Below, piece by piece: positions 1 through 7,318 of a DNA stretch of 59,722 bases. The stretch comes from Deltaproteobacteria bacterium (GTDB taxonomy: Bacteria; Desulfobacterota; Syntrophia; Syntrophales; Smithellaceae): the NCBI GenBank assembly GCA_019136325.1, contig JAGVUJ010000213.1:1-59722 (forward strand), written 5' to 3'. The translations under genes and the position numbers were made by a program. Within the stretch, counting starts at the first letter, position 1, and each line of letters begins with the position of its first letter. Under the pieces are notes generated by a model that made no database searches, was not told where the DNA came from, and was given only the letters and a program-made list of their open reading frames with translations.

Positions 1-211
1 ACTCCACCGGTGTTCCGCCGGCCATCCGGATTCCCGCCTTGACATCCTGCGTAATCAAATCCAGATGGATATGTCCGGGAATGATTTCATTGGCCGAATT
101 GACCACGCCGATCAGCGGCCGGGCAATTTCTTCATCCGTGTAGCCCATCGCCTTGAACAGAGAACGATGCGGCGCACGCTCAAAACCTTTTTTCATGAGA
201 TCGCTTCTCAT
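1..211 (-). CDS. ilvD: dihydroxy-acid dehydratase, N-terminal part (cut by the window edge)
   Basis: Only the first 70 residues lie in the window. The reverse-strand frame begins [20 protein letters not shown] and continues with [17 protein letters not shown] and [11 protein letters not shown], the conserved opening of the IlvD/Edd dehydratase family; in IlvD the segment after this leads into the Fe-S ligands, which are off the window. The enzyme dehydrates 2,3-dihydroxy-3-methylvalerate and -isovalerate in isoleucine and valine synthesis. An AGGGAGAG Shine-Dalgarno sequence sits 6-7 bases before the ATG at 209-211. It follows ilvC on the same strand after about 160 bases that hold a hairpin, so it is probably the last ilv gene seen here but may be partly uncoupled from ilvC. 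Confidence 0.93.
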   Translation of the reverse strand, partial: MRSDLMKKGFERAPHRSLFKAMGYTDEEIARPLIGVVNSANEIIPGHIHLDLITQDVKAGIRMAGGTPVE

Positions 212-265
212 TGTTTTCTCTCCCTTGATTTCTTAAAATAATTTTCACATCATTCCGGGAAACAA

Positions 266-301
266 AGGGAAGAGGAATCTTGAAGAAGACCCCTCTTCCC
301 T
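266..301 (-). terminator. hairpin between ilvC and ilvD
   Basis: A perfect 10-bp stem (AGGGAAGAGG / CCTCTTCCCT) with a 16-base loop lies in the gap between ilvC and ilvD. Read on the minus strand it is followed by TTGTTTCC, a poor U-tract, so it could be a weak terminator, an mRNA stability hairpin or a processing site that lowers ilvD relative to ilvC. Direction is inferred from the flanking genes. Confidence 0.4.
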
Positions 302-371
302 CTCGGACCATCGATTCCTCACTTCGCTTCGAAATAACAGCACCGTATATTAATGACTTTTTACGATCCTG

Positions 372-1427
372 TTATTTCTTGCGTTTTTCCGGTCTTAACT
401 GGCGTACAGCGGCTCCCGCTTTCCACATTTCCGAATCATGTATCGTTTTGAGCTCCTTTTCCAGTTTTACCTTGTAATCCGGAGCGCTGTTGGCCTTCAA
501 CACAATCGCCGTTTCTTTTCCGGTCGCTACCGACCTATAAAGCTGGGCAAACACCGGCGCGACTGCCTTGCGGAATTTATGGCGCCAATCCAGAGCGCCG
601 CGCTGCGCTGTGGCGGAGCAATTGGCATACATCCAGTCCATGCCGTTTTCCGCAACCAGACGAATGAGACTCTGCGTCAGCTCTTCCACGGTTTCGTTAA
701 AGGCTTCGCTGGGCGTGTGGCCGTGTTTGCGTAGTTCATTGTACTGGGCTTCCATCATTCCGGCCAAAGCGCCCATCAGGACGCCGCGTTCGCCGGTCAA
801 ATCACTGTAAACTTCCATTTGGAAAGTTGTCGGGAATAAAAATCCCGAGCCGATGGCAATGCCCAGCGCCAGTGTTCTCTCCATCGCGCGGCCGGTATAA
901 TCCTGATGCACGGCAAAGCTGGAATTGATGCCGCTGCCGTCCAGGAAATTGCGGCGGACGGATGTTCCCGAACCTTTGGGAGCCACCATGATGACATCCA
1001 CAAATTTAGGCGGAACAACACCGGTTTGTTTTTTGTAAACGATAGAAAAACCATGTGAGAAATAAAGGGCATCGCCCTCTTTCAGATTGGCCTTGACTTT
1101 GGGCCAGAGAAGTTTCTGCGCGGCGTCGGAAACAAGATATTGAATGATGGTCCCGCGCTTGACCGCTTCTTCAATCGGGAAAAGAGTTTTGCCGGGCTTC
1201 CAGCCGTCGGCAATGGCCTTTTTCCAGTAGCGCGTATCTTCTTTGGCCTGGCCGATAATAACATGAATGCCGTTATCTTTCATGTTCATCGCCTGAGCCG
1301 GCCCCTGCACCCCGTAACCGATAACCGCTACGACCTCATCCTTTAAAACCTTCTGAGCTTTTTTCAGCGGAAATTCTTTTGCTGTAATGACATCCTCAAT
1401 GACGCCTCCAAAATTAATTTTTGCCAT
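372..1427 (-). CDS. ilvC: ketol-acid reductoisomerase (long Bacteroidetes/delta-like form)
   Basis: A 351-residue NADPH-dependent, Mg-dependent isomeroreductase that converts acetolactate or acetohydroxybutyrate to the dihydroxy acid. Visible elements are the Rossmann loop GYGVQG (residues 37-42), SHGF (124-127), VAPKGSGTSVRR (148-159), the metal-binding stretch YSDLTGERG with D209 and E213, and FNETVEELTQS near 243. A good AGGGGGT ribosome-binding site precedes the ATG. The length and wording of the N-terminal domain (GYGVQGPAQAMNMKDNG) resemble the roughly 350-residue forms I associate with Bacteroidetes and some deltas, more than the shorter ~335-residue class I form. It lies 28 bases after ilvN and appears intact, unlike ilvB in the same operon. 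Confidence 0.97.
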   Translation of the reverse strand: MAKINFGGVIEDVITAKEFPLKKAQKVLKDEVVAVIGYGVQGPAQAMNMKDNGIHVIIGQAKEDTRYWKKAIADGWKPGKTLFPIEEAVKRGTIIQYLVSDAAQKLLWPKVKANLKEGDALYFSHGFSIVYKKQTGVVPPKFVDVIMVAPKGSGTSVRRNFLDGSGINSSFAVHQDYTGRAMERTLALGIAIGSGFLFPTTFQMEVYSDLTGERGVLMGALAGMMEAQYNELRKHGHTPSEAFNETVEELTQSLIRLVAENGMDWMYANCSATAQRGALDWRHKFRKAVAPVFAQLYRSVATGKETAIVLKANSAPDYKVKLEKELKTIHDSEMWKAGAAVRQLRPEKRKK

Positions 1428-1455
1428 AATTACCCCCTGTATAAAAATAAATATG

Positions 1456-1944
1456 TTATCCGTTTTCCAAATTCAAAGCGATGATTCCGGTTCTCGTTAT
1501 ATCGGCAATGCCCAGCGGATCCAGTCTGGCCAGAGCAAAATCGATTTGCGACTGATCACCGGTGATTTCCAGAATCACATAGGCATCGGCTGACACTATT
1601 ACTTTCCATTTATTCGTGTCAATCGCTTTCTTGATCTGTTCCTTCTTCTCCGCGGTAAAATTAATTCGCACCAGAATCAGTTCACGGTGAATCGACTCCA
1701 CGTTGGTTAAATCATCGACCTGAATAACATCAACAAGTCTGCGCAACTGATTCTCGATTCGCGTGACGGTTTCCTTGCTGCCTACGGTTGTCATGACGAT
1801 TTTGGATACTTCATACTGCGTGGTCGAATTCACGCAGAGACTTTCAATGTTATAACCCTTACCGCCCAGAATGCCGGCGATTCTGGCCAGCACGTCCGGC
1901 TTGTTATGAACCAGTATTGAAATGATATGCTCCTTTTTTTCCAT
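1456..1944 (-). CDS. ilvN: acetolactate synthase small (regulatory) subunit
   Basis: A 162-residue ACT-domain protein. The start MEKKEHIISILVHNKPDVLARIAGI and the following GKGYNIESLCV are the typical ACT fold that binds valine for feedback inhibition, and the C-terminal half (RELILVRINFTAEKKEQI onward) is the domain that activates the catalytic subunit. Length is normal for IlvH/IlvN. AGGAAGG lies 9 bases before the ATG. It follows ilvB after 24 bases. Its partner IlvB is interrupted here, so if the ilvB damage is real this subunit would have no local catalytic partner. Confidence 0.95.
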   Translation of the reverse strand: MEKKEHIISILVHNKPDVLARIAGILGGKGYNIESLCVNSTTQYEVSKIVMTTVGSKETVTRIENQLRRLVDVIQVDDLTNVESIHRELILVRINFTAEKKEQIKKAIDTNKWKVIVSADAYVILEITGDQSQIDFALARLDPLGIADITRTGIIALNLENG

Positions 1945-1968
1945 CCTTCTTTTCCTTCCTGTAAAAAT

Positions 1969-3505
1969 TTAATTGATCATCTCCCTGCTTCCTAAAGACA
2001 TGTTGCTGATCGAATCGCCCGGATGCACCATGGGATAAACGCATTCTTCCCGCGAGACACGGAAATCCATCAGCACCGGCTTGTCAGCAGCCAGGCCCTC
2101 TTTTAACACAGGCTCCACCTCTTCCGGTTTCGTGGCGCGCAAGCCCACGACGCCGAATGCCTCGGCCAGTTTCACAAAATCAGGCGCGTAGGTCATATCC
2201 GTAAATGAATACCGTTTTTCGTAGAACAATTCCTGCCACTGGCGCACCATGCCCAGATAGCCGTTATTCAGCAGAACGATTTTTACATTGATTTTATACT
2301 GCGCGGCGGTGGCCAGTTCCTGGATATTCATCTGGATACTGCCGTCGCCGGCAATGCCCGCCTGATGAAATAAAAGTGTTGGGCTTGTCAAACGGGAAGA
2401 ACTGCGCCGTCCACATCTGATTCTGCCCCACTTCCGTTGTAATCATCGCGTCGCCGCCGGTCAATTTATACAGCGTCTCAATGACAAACTGCGGTTTGAT
2501 GACTGTGCCGTTCTGGCAATAGGTCAGCGGCACTTTTTCCTTCCAGTCGGCAATCTGATCCAGCCATGCTTTTCTCGCCGTTTCGTCGCTAGCGTAATTG
2601 TGTTCCTCCAGAAATGTGATGAGATCCTTCAGCACCGCCTGGGTATCGCCGATGATCGGTAGATCAACGGCAACGTTTTTATTGATGGATGACGGATCAA
2701 TGTCAATCTGAACTATTTTGGCTTTGGCAGCAAACGTATCAATCGTGCCAGTCACCCGGTCGTCAAACCTGACGCCCACGGCAATGAGCAGATCGCAGTG
2801 GCTGATCGCCATGTTGGCATAGTATGTGCCGTGCATGCCCAGCATTCCCAGCCAGAGTCGATCACTGCCCGGAAAAGAACCAAGCCCCATCAGGGTGCCG
2901 GTAACCGGAATCTGATATTTCCTGGCCAATTGAGTAAGCAGCGATGAAGCCTTGCCCAGAATGACACCGCCGCCGGTCATAATCAGAGGCTTTTTCGCCA
3001 TTGTCAGCAGGTCCAGTAAACTGGCCATTTTTTTCGGAGCCGGTTTATACGCGGCCTCATAATTTCTGATTTTTATATTGGCCGGATCATATTCCGTCTG
3101 GGCTGCCATCACATTTTTGGGAAGATCAACAAGCACCGGGCCGGGTCTTCCCGATCGGGCGATATGAAACGCTTCCTTGATCGTCGCAGCGAGATCGTCA
3201 ATATTGCGCACCAGAAAATTATGTTTGGTGCACGGACGGGTTATCCCGGTGATATCGCATTCCTGGAAAGCATCATTACCGATCAGCCCGGTGGGAACCT
3301 GCCCCGTAAAAACAACCAGAGGAATGGAATCCATATTCGCCGTGGCAATGCCGGTGACTGTGTTGGTTGCGCCGGGACCCGACGTCACCAGACAAACGCC
3401 GACTTCGTAAATATCGAGAACGGCGCCTCCGGGATACCCGAAGATAATCTCAACCTTCTCCTCTTCGAGCGCTTTCAGCAGTATTTCTGTTCCCTTCAGT
3501 TTCAT
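1969..3505 (-). pseudogene. ilvB: acetolactate synthase large subunit, damaged by two internal deletions
   Basis: ThDP-dependent enzyme that makes acetolactate and acetohydroxybutyrate. The N-terminal frame (3505 to 2294) starts MKLKGTEILLKALEEEKVEI and has FGYPGGAVLDIYE followed at once by VGVCLVTSGPGATNTVTG. In intact homologues about 30 residues, including the RHEQ motif with the catalytic glutamate, stand between DIY(D/E) and (V)GV. Near 2355-2360 the frame runs TTEVGQNQMWTAQFFPFD, FISSGG and then goes out of frame; the second frame (ending at 1969) resumes with IAGDGSIQMNIQELATAAQ. Homologues have about 25 residues (LGTMGFGFPAAIGAQ-type) between SSGG and AGDG, so a second deletion of a length not divisible by three is implied. 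The two frames together span about 512 codons against an expected 560-570. Either a true pseudogene or an assembly fault. Confidence 0.85.
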
Positions 3506-3523
3506 TCGATTTCTCCTATTTTT

Positions 3524-3551
3524 AATATACGCCTCTTTAGTAATTTATCAA
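3524..3551 (-). promoter_or_regulatory. possible proximal ilvB promoter
   Basis: On the minus strand TTGATA (3551-3546) is followed after 16 bases by TATATT (3529-3524), 5/6 matches each to the sigma-70 consensus. Transcription from it would start only about 11 bases before the ilvB ATG, just upstream of the AGGAG ribosome-binding site, leaving a very short leader. If active it would bypass the attenuator-like terminator further upstream. Confidence 0.35.
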
Positions 3552-3604
3552 TTTACCCCATACAATCACTTATCTTCGAGAGAGATCCCAAAATGAACCG
3601 TTGT

Positions 3605-3694
3605 GGTTCCTGCAATGATCCCTCGTCGCTCCGCTCCTGGGATTGTTCGTTCTGCAAATTTCAGCGTGCTCCGCTTCTGAAATTTGGAACTCAC
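3605..3694 (+). repeat. intergenic repeat, copy R0 (short)
   Basis: Two hairpin modules. The first opens GGTTCCTGCAA and contains ATCCC...GGGAT arms around CTCGTCGCTCCGCTCCT. The second has arms CAAATTTCAG / CTGAAATTTG. Both modules reappear, in the same order, in copy R2 at 14876-15140 (TCATCG...GCTCCTGGGAT and GCAAATTTCAGCG...GCTTCTGAAA), and the opening matches copy R1 at 11783 (GGTTCCTGCAA, then TCCC and CGTCGC). Orientation given is that of the shared sequence; it lies opposite to ilvB. The right end, ACTCAC, supplies the stop codon of the 41-codon leader frame on the other strand. Confidence 0.7.
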
Positions 3695-3816
3695 AAAAAA
3701 AAGCCGCCTGTTTCCTTGAGAAAAAGCGGCTTTATGCCAAAAACAACAAAGCCTACGAGGACCAGTACTATATTCAGTACCCGGATGATGCCGCTTTTTA
3801 AAACTTTAAGAAACAT
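3691..3816 (-). CDS. 41-codon Ile/Leu/Val-rich leader frame or small membrane peptide
   Basis: Reverse-strand ATG at 3816-3814 opens a 41-residue frame ending in TGA at 3693-3691. Nineteen of 41 residues are Leu, Ile or Val, with the core IIRVLNIVLVLVGFVVFGI; the last codons run through the terminator stem. It sits between a TTGACA promoter and the ilv operon, so it may be an attenuation leader peptide. The same composition also fits a single transmembrane helix with Lys on both sides. The ribosome-binding site is weak (GGAA, 10 bases before ATG). An overlapping 9-codon frame (3827-3798, MNLLCFLKF) ends exactly where the antiterminator arm starts and fits attenuation logic better. Translation of either is unproven. 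Confidence 0.4.
   Translation of the reverse strand: MFLKVLKSGIIRVLNIVLVLVGFVVFGIKPLFLKETGGFFL
3698..3799 (-). promoter_or_regulatory. ilv attenuator-like leader: mutually exclusive antiterminator and terminator
   Basis: Three arms can be read on the minus strand. A is AAAAAGCGGC (3799-3790), B is AAAGCCGCTTTTT (3733-3721) and C is GCGGCTTT followed by more T (3707-3698). B with C forms an 8-bp stem plus U-run, a rho-independent terminator. A with B forms a perfect 10-bp alternative that would destroy it. The TAA of the 9-codon frame with three Leu codons lies directly at arm A, so a ribosome that finishes it would mask A and allow termination, and one stalled at the Leu codons would free A. 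This is the classic logic of ilv/leu attenuation, inferred from sequence only. The terminator could instead simply end a pbp1A transcript. Confidence 0.55.
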
Positions 3817-3849
3817 AACAAATTCATTCCATTGAGTTACGTTGCGCAT

Positions 3850-3878
3850 TCAATAACGGAAAAAAAAATCTTTGTCAA
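3850..3878 (-). promoter_or_regulatory. promoter upstream of the ilv leader
   Basis: Minus strand TTGACA (3878-3873), 17-base spacer with a run of nine T, then TATTGA (3855-3850). The -35 box is perfect and the -10 box poor. Transcription would begin near 3843, about 16 bases before the 9-codon leader frame and 340 bases before ilvB. It lies in the gap after the pbp1A stop codon. Confidence 0.5.
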
Positions 3879-3946
3879 CAATATTTTTTCAGACAGCGAC
3901 GATTATCGTTCAGCCCTTAAAGCGCAACAGAGGCTTGCAATCAGGG

Positions 3947-5971
3947 TCAGCGAAACAAACCTTTTATTTCATCACCCAGGCTGCTGCCCGGTGAAGTTCC
4001 CTGAAGGAAGGCTTCATTGGTTCCTTTTTCCGAAGGTCCGGCGGGTTCTCCCGTCTTGGGATTGATCTTTTCAAAGACAATGCCTTCCGGAACGGGAAAT
4101 GACTCCACCGGTGTATTCTGCAATGTCTTTTCCATGAAATAGAGCCAGATGGGAGCCGCCGCTCTTCCTCCGACTTCCTGCGATCCCAGAGACGCTTCCT
4201 GGTCAAACCCGACCCAGACTCCAGCAATCAGGGAAGGCGTCATGCCGATAAACCAGGCATCGCGCGTATCGTTGGTCGTTCCAGTTTTTGCGGCCACCGG
4301 TCTTCCAATGCTTCTGACTCTCGTACCGGTGCCCATGGTCACGACATCCTGCATAACATGAGTCGCGATGTACGCGATGCGCGGATCGATAACCTGCTCC
4401 GGCTGAGCTTTGGTTTCTTCAAAAACATTGCCCGTGCGGTCAACAATTTTTTTTATAAAATAAGGCGTTACCTTCTGGCCCTGGTTGGCCAGGACACCGT
4501 AAACCTGCACAAGCTCCTGCAAGGTCACACCGGACACGCCCAATGCCAGAGATAATGCGTGGTCCAGAGGTGACGTGATTCCCATGTTCATGGCGTACGA
4601 TATTGCGTAGTCGATTCCGATTTCCTGCAGGATTTTAACCGTGACGACATTGCGGGACAGGACAAGAGCGGTTCTCATGGTGATCGGCCCCATAAATTTG
4701 CCGTCGAAATTTTTCGGGCTCCAGACGCCGTTTTCCTGAGACACGTCATTCACGGCGATCGGCGCATCGTCGAATACGGTTGCCGGCGTCATACCTTTAT
4801 CAAAAGCCGCCGTATAAATGATCGGTTTAAAAGCCGATCCGGGTTGCCGCCGCGATTGCGTCGCGCGGTTAAATTCGCTTTTATTGAAATCACGCCCGCC
4901 GATCATTGCGCGAATGGCCCCTGTTTTCACGTCCATACAGAAAAGCGCGCCCTGAACAAGCCCCGGTTGATATTTATTTCTTTCCTCCAGTTCCTTCAAT
5001 CCCCGTTCCATCGCTTCGCCGGCATATTTCTGCGCATTCAGATCCAGCGTCGTATAAATGGAAAGGCCTTCTTTATACAAAACATCGGCGCCGTATTTTT
5101 CCTGAACGTAACGACGAACATTTTCAACAAAATAAGCCGCCATTTTGTCTTTGGGCCTGATCGGACGCAGGTTCAACGGAGCTTTGTAGGCTTTCTCCAT
5201 TTGCTCCCTGGAAATGTAGCCGTCCTCCACCATGCGCGTCAGAACGTAATACTGCCTTTGCTTGGCTTTGTCGTAATGAAGAAAAGGGGAATAATTGCTG
5301 GGCGCTTTCGGCATGCCGGCCAGCAGGGCCGCTTCATGCAATTTCAACTCCCGCGCGCTCTTTCCGAAATAACCGAGAGACGCCGATTCCACGCCGTAGG
5401 TTCCATGTCCGAGGTAAATCTGATTTAAATATAAATTAAGGATCTCCTCTTTGGTCAGATACCGGTCGATCTTATAAGCAAGAATGGCCTCTTTGAATTT
5501 ACGGGTATATTTTTTTTCGGGAGAAAGATACATCATCTTGGCCACCTGCTGCGTGATGGTGCTGCCTCCCTGGATGATGTGCCCCGCCTCGAGGTTTTTA
5601 AAAACCGCCCGGAAAATACTTTGCACATCAAAACCCTTGTGTTCGAAAAAACGGGAATCCTCCGCGGCAACGAACGCCTGGATCGCAACCCTGGGAACTT
5701 CGTTAATTTTGATGAGTTTTCTATCCTCCAGGAAAAATTCATCAATCAGTTCGTTTTTGTCATCGTAAACACGGGAGGAAATGCTGGGACGATAATCTTT
5801 GAGCGCGTCAATGCCCGGCAAATCCATGGTGAAAGCATAAAATCCGGCGACACCGGTAACCGTGACAATCAAAATAAAGACAATGATCCCCAGAAGTATA
5901 TTAAAAAGCAGCGAAAGTTTTCTGACTTCCCCTCCGTTTTTTTTATTGGTTCTTTTACGGCGCAGAAACAT
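3947..5971 (-). CDS. mrcA: class A penicillin-binding protein 1A
   Basis: A 674-residue bifunctional peptidoglycan synthase. After a basic N-terminus there is one membrane anchor (about residues 20-47). The glycosyltransferase-51 domain shows FVAAEDSRFFEHKGFD, GGSTITQQVAKMM and NLYLNQIYLGHGTYGVE (about 100-215). The transpeptidase domain shows the SxxK motif in QPGSAFKPIIY, SRN in LVLSRNVVTVKI and KTG in AAKTGTTNDTRDAWF. The protein is at the short end for class A PBPs and lacks a long inserted domain between the two catalytic parts. It follows tatC by 11 bases and ends the tat operon; no good Shine-Dalgarno sequence is visible except GAGGT 13 bases before the ATG. Confidence 0.95.
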   Translation of the reverse strand: MFLRRKRTNKKNGGEVRKLSLLFNILLGIIVFILIVTVTGVAGFYAFTMDLPGIDALKDYRPSISSRVYDDKNELIDEFFLEDRKLIKINEVPRVAIQAFVAAEDSRFFEHKGFDVQSIFRAVFKNLEAGHIIQGGSTITQQVAKMMYLSPEKKYTRKFKEAILAYKIDRYLTKEEILNLYLNQIYLGHGTYGVESASLGYFGKSARELKLHEAALLAGMPKAPSNYSPFLHYDKAKQRQYYVLTRMVEDGYISREQMEKAYKAPLNLRPIRPKDKMAAYFVENVRRYVQEKYGADVLYKEGLSIYTTLDLNAQKYAGEAMERGLKELEERNKYQPGLVQGALFCMDVKTGAIRAMIGGRDFNKSEFNRATQSRRQPGSAFKPIIYTAAFDKGMTPATVFDDAPIAVNDVSQENGVWSPKNFDGKFMGPITMRTALVLSRNVVTVKILQEIGIDYAISYAMNMGITSPLDHALSLALGVSGVTLQELVQVYGVLANQGQKVTPYFIKKIVDRTGNVFEETKAQPEQVIDPRIAYIATHVMQDVVTMGTGTRVRSIGRPVAAKTGTTNDTRDAWFIGMTPSLIAGVWVGFDQEASLGSQEVGGRAAAPIWLYFMEKTLQNTPVESFPVPEGIVFEKINPKTGEPAGPSEKGTNEAFLQGTSPGSSLGDEIKGLFR

Positions 5972-5982
5972 AATTTTAGCGG

Positions 5983-6747
5983 TTACCTCTCATCATGTGC
6001 AGATTCTGTTTTCTTTTTTTCGGCAAACTTGGAAACAAAGATGCTTACCTCATACAGGAACATCAAAGGAATTGCCATTAATATCTGACTCAAGGCATCC
6101 GGCGAAGGCGTCAGAATGGCGGCAACCAGAAAAATAATCAGGATAGCGTATCGACGTTGTTTGGAAAGCATCGGGGCGTTGACGATACCGAGTTTGGTCA
6201 GAAAAAAAATGAAGATCGGCAGCTCGAACGATATGCCGAATCCCAGCAAAAAAGTAACAAAAAGAGACAGATAATCTTTGAAAGACAACATCGCCTTCAA
6301 ATAGTCGTTATTGAAACTGACAAAAAATTCAAATGCGGTGGGCAGGACGATAAAATATCCGAACAGAATTCCACCGATAAAAAGAAAAGATGAGGAAAGG
6401 ACAAAGGGCACGACATATTGCCTTTCCCTGGGCAAAAGCCCCGGCGAAATGAATTTCCATATTTGATAAAGGATAAACGGGCTGGTGATGATCAACGCGG
6501 CAAAAAAAGCTATTTTCATGTAGGTGAAAAACGCTTCCGTCAAACCGGTATAAATCAGATAACTGTTCTTTGCCAGAACCCGGGTCAGCGGTCTGGTAAT
6601 AATTTCGAAAATAAAATCTTTAAAATAGTAACAGACAAAAAAACCGAGGCCCAGCGCTATCAACGAACGGCTGAGTCTTTTCCGAAGCTCCATTAAATGG
6701 TCGGTCAGAGACATTTTATTTTCTTCGGTCGTTTGCGTTGTTTCCAT
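5983..6747 (-). CDS. tatC: Sec-independent (twin-arginine) translocase subunit TatC
   Basis: A 254-residue polytopic inner-membrane protein with the expected six helices. The family signature LTDHLMELRKRLSRSLIAL opens the protein, and LSFKDYLSLFVTFLLGFGISFELPIFIFFL carries the conserved F-E-x-P stretch of TatC. TatC recognises the RR signal peptide of folded cargo. It lies 84 bases after tatA and 11 bases before pbp1A on the same strand, so the three genes probably form one transcript. The C-terminus is charged (AEKKKTESAHDER) and cytoplasmic. The ribosome-binding site is weak. Confidence 0.97.
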   Translation of the reverse strand: METTQTTEENKMSLTDHLMELRKRLSRSLIALGLGFFVCYYFKDFIFEIITRPLTRVLAKNSYLIYTGLTEAFFTYMKIAFFAALIITSPFILYQIWKFISPGLLPRERQYVVPFVLSSSFLFIGGILFGYFIVLPTAFEFFVSFNNDYLKAMLSFKDYLSLFVTFLLGFGISFELPIFIFFLTKLGIVNAPMLSKQRRYAILIIFLVAAILTPSPDALSQILMAIPLMFLYEVSIFVSKFAEKKKTESAHDER

Positions 6748-6831
6748 AGTTGAACATTTAGCCTGTTTTCAGTTTTAAAATGTGAGAGGATTGTTAATGT
6801 ATTCAGGATATTTATTCGGATGAATCAGTCT

Positions 6832-7071
6832 TTATTTCTCATTGCCGGGCTTCTTCATTAAGAGAGAATCTTTCCAGTCATCATCATTTTTCGGCTTTTC
6901 GTCTTCTTTGACCGCCTGCTTAATATCTTCAGTCACGCCGTCAGCAGCCCTTCGGAATTCACTGAATCCCTTGCCCAGAGACTTGGCCAGGTCCGGCAAT
7001 TTCCTCGGACCGACAACCAGGAGCGCGATGACCGCGATAATCAAAAGTTCCTGCATTCCTATGCCAAACAT
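6832..7071 (-). CDS. tatA: twin-arginine translocase TatA/TatB-family subunit
   Basis: A 79-residue protein with a single N-terminal helix (MQELLIIAVIALLVVGP), the conserved GPRKLPDLAKSLGKGFSEFRRA hinge and amphipathic helix, then a charged tail. The start MFGIGMQELLIIAVIAL is close to TatA/E; the fairly long acidic tail is also seen in TatB. It is the only TatA-family gene beside tatC here, which suggests either a minimal TatAC system or another family member elsewhere in the genome. It is first in the tatA-tatC-pbp1A unit and is preceded by a clear promoter. Confidence 0.93.
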   Translation of the reverse strand: MFGIGMQELLIIAVIALLVVGPRKLPDLAKSLGKGFSEFRRAADGVTEDIKQAVKEDEKPKNDDDWKDSLLMKKPGNEK

Positions 7072-7106
7072 TTTTTGTATGTCCCCTGTTTTCTCAATTA
7101 CGTATA

Positions 7107-7134
7107 CCTATATATTGATTGCCGTTTTTGTCAA
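7107..7134 (-). promoter_or_regulatory. promoter of the tatA-tatC-pbp1A unit
   Basis: Minus strand TTGACA (7134-7129), 16-base spacer, TATAGG (7112-7107). It is correctly oriented and lies 36 bases before the tatA start codon, with AGGGGA as the ribosome-binding site. The divergent gene at 7319 has no equally clear promoter. Confidence 0.6.
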
Positions 7135-7318
7135 TGTTTTTGTGACTCGGGGGAACGCAGCCTTTCCACCATGATTCAGTAATTCCAAAACGAACAAAAA
7201 AGTGCGTTTTAAATTTTTTATTCCTTTTAATATCGTGATTTATTTTGCTCTTTGGAATTATTTATGATAAGCGGAAACCGTATTCTAATTGAATTTTCTC
7301 TCAAGAAAGAAGGTTCTC

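Noticed and set aside
3164..3835. A 223-codon plus-strand frame over the ilvB 5' end and leader
   Set aside because: Antisense to ilvB and the attenuator; it crosses repeat R0 and the terminator, and no domain is recognisable.
3947..5971. Suspected truncation of PBP1A because it is only 674 residues
   Set aside because: All glycosyltransferase and transpeptidase motifs are present in order and the ends look natural; it is simply a short class A enzyme.
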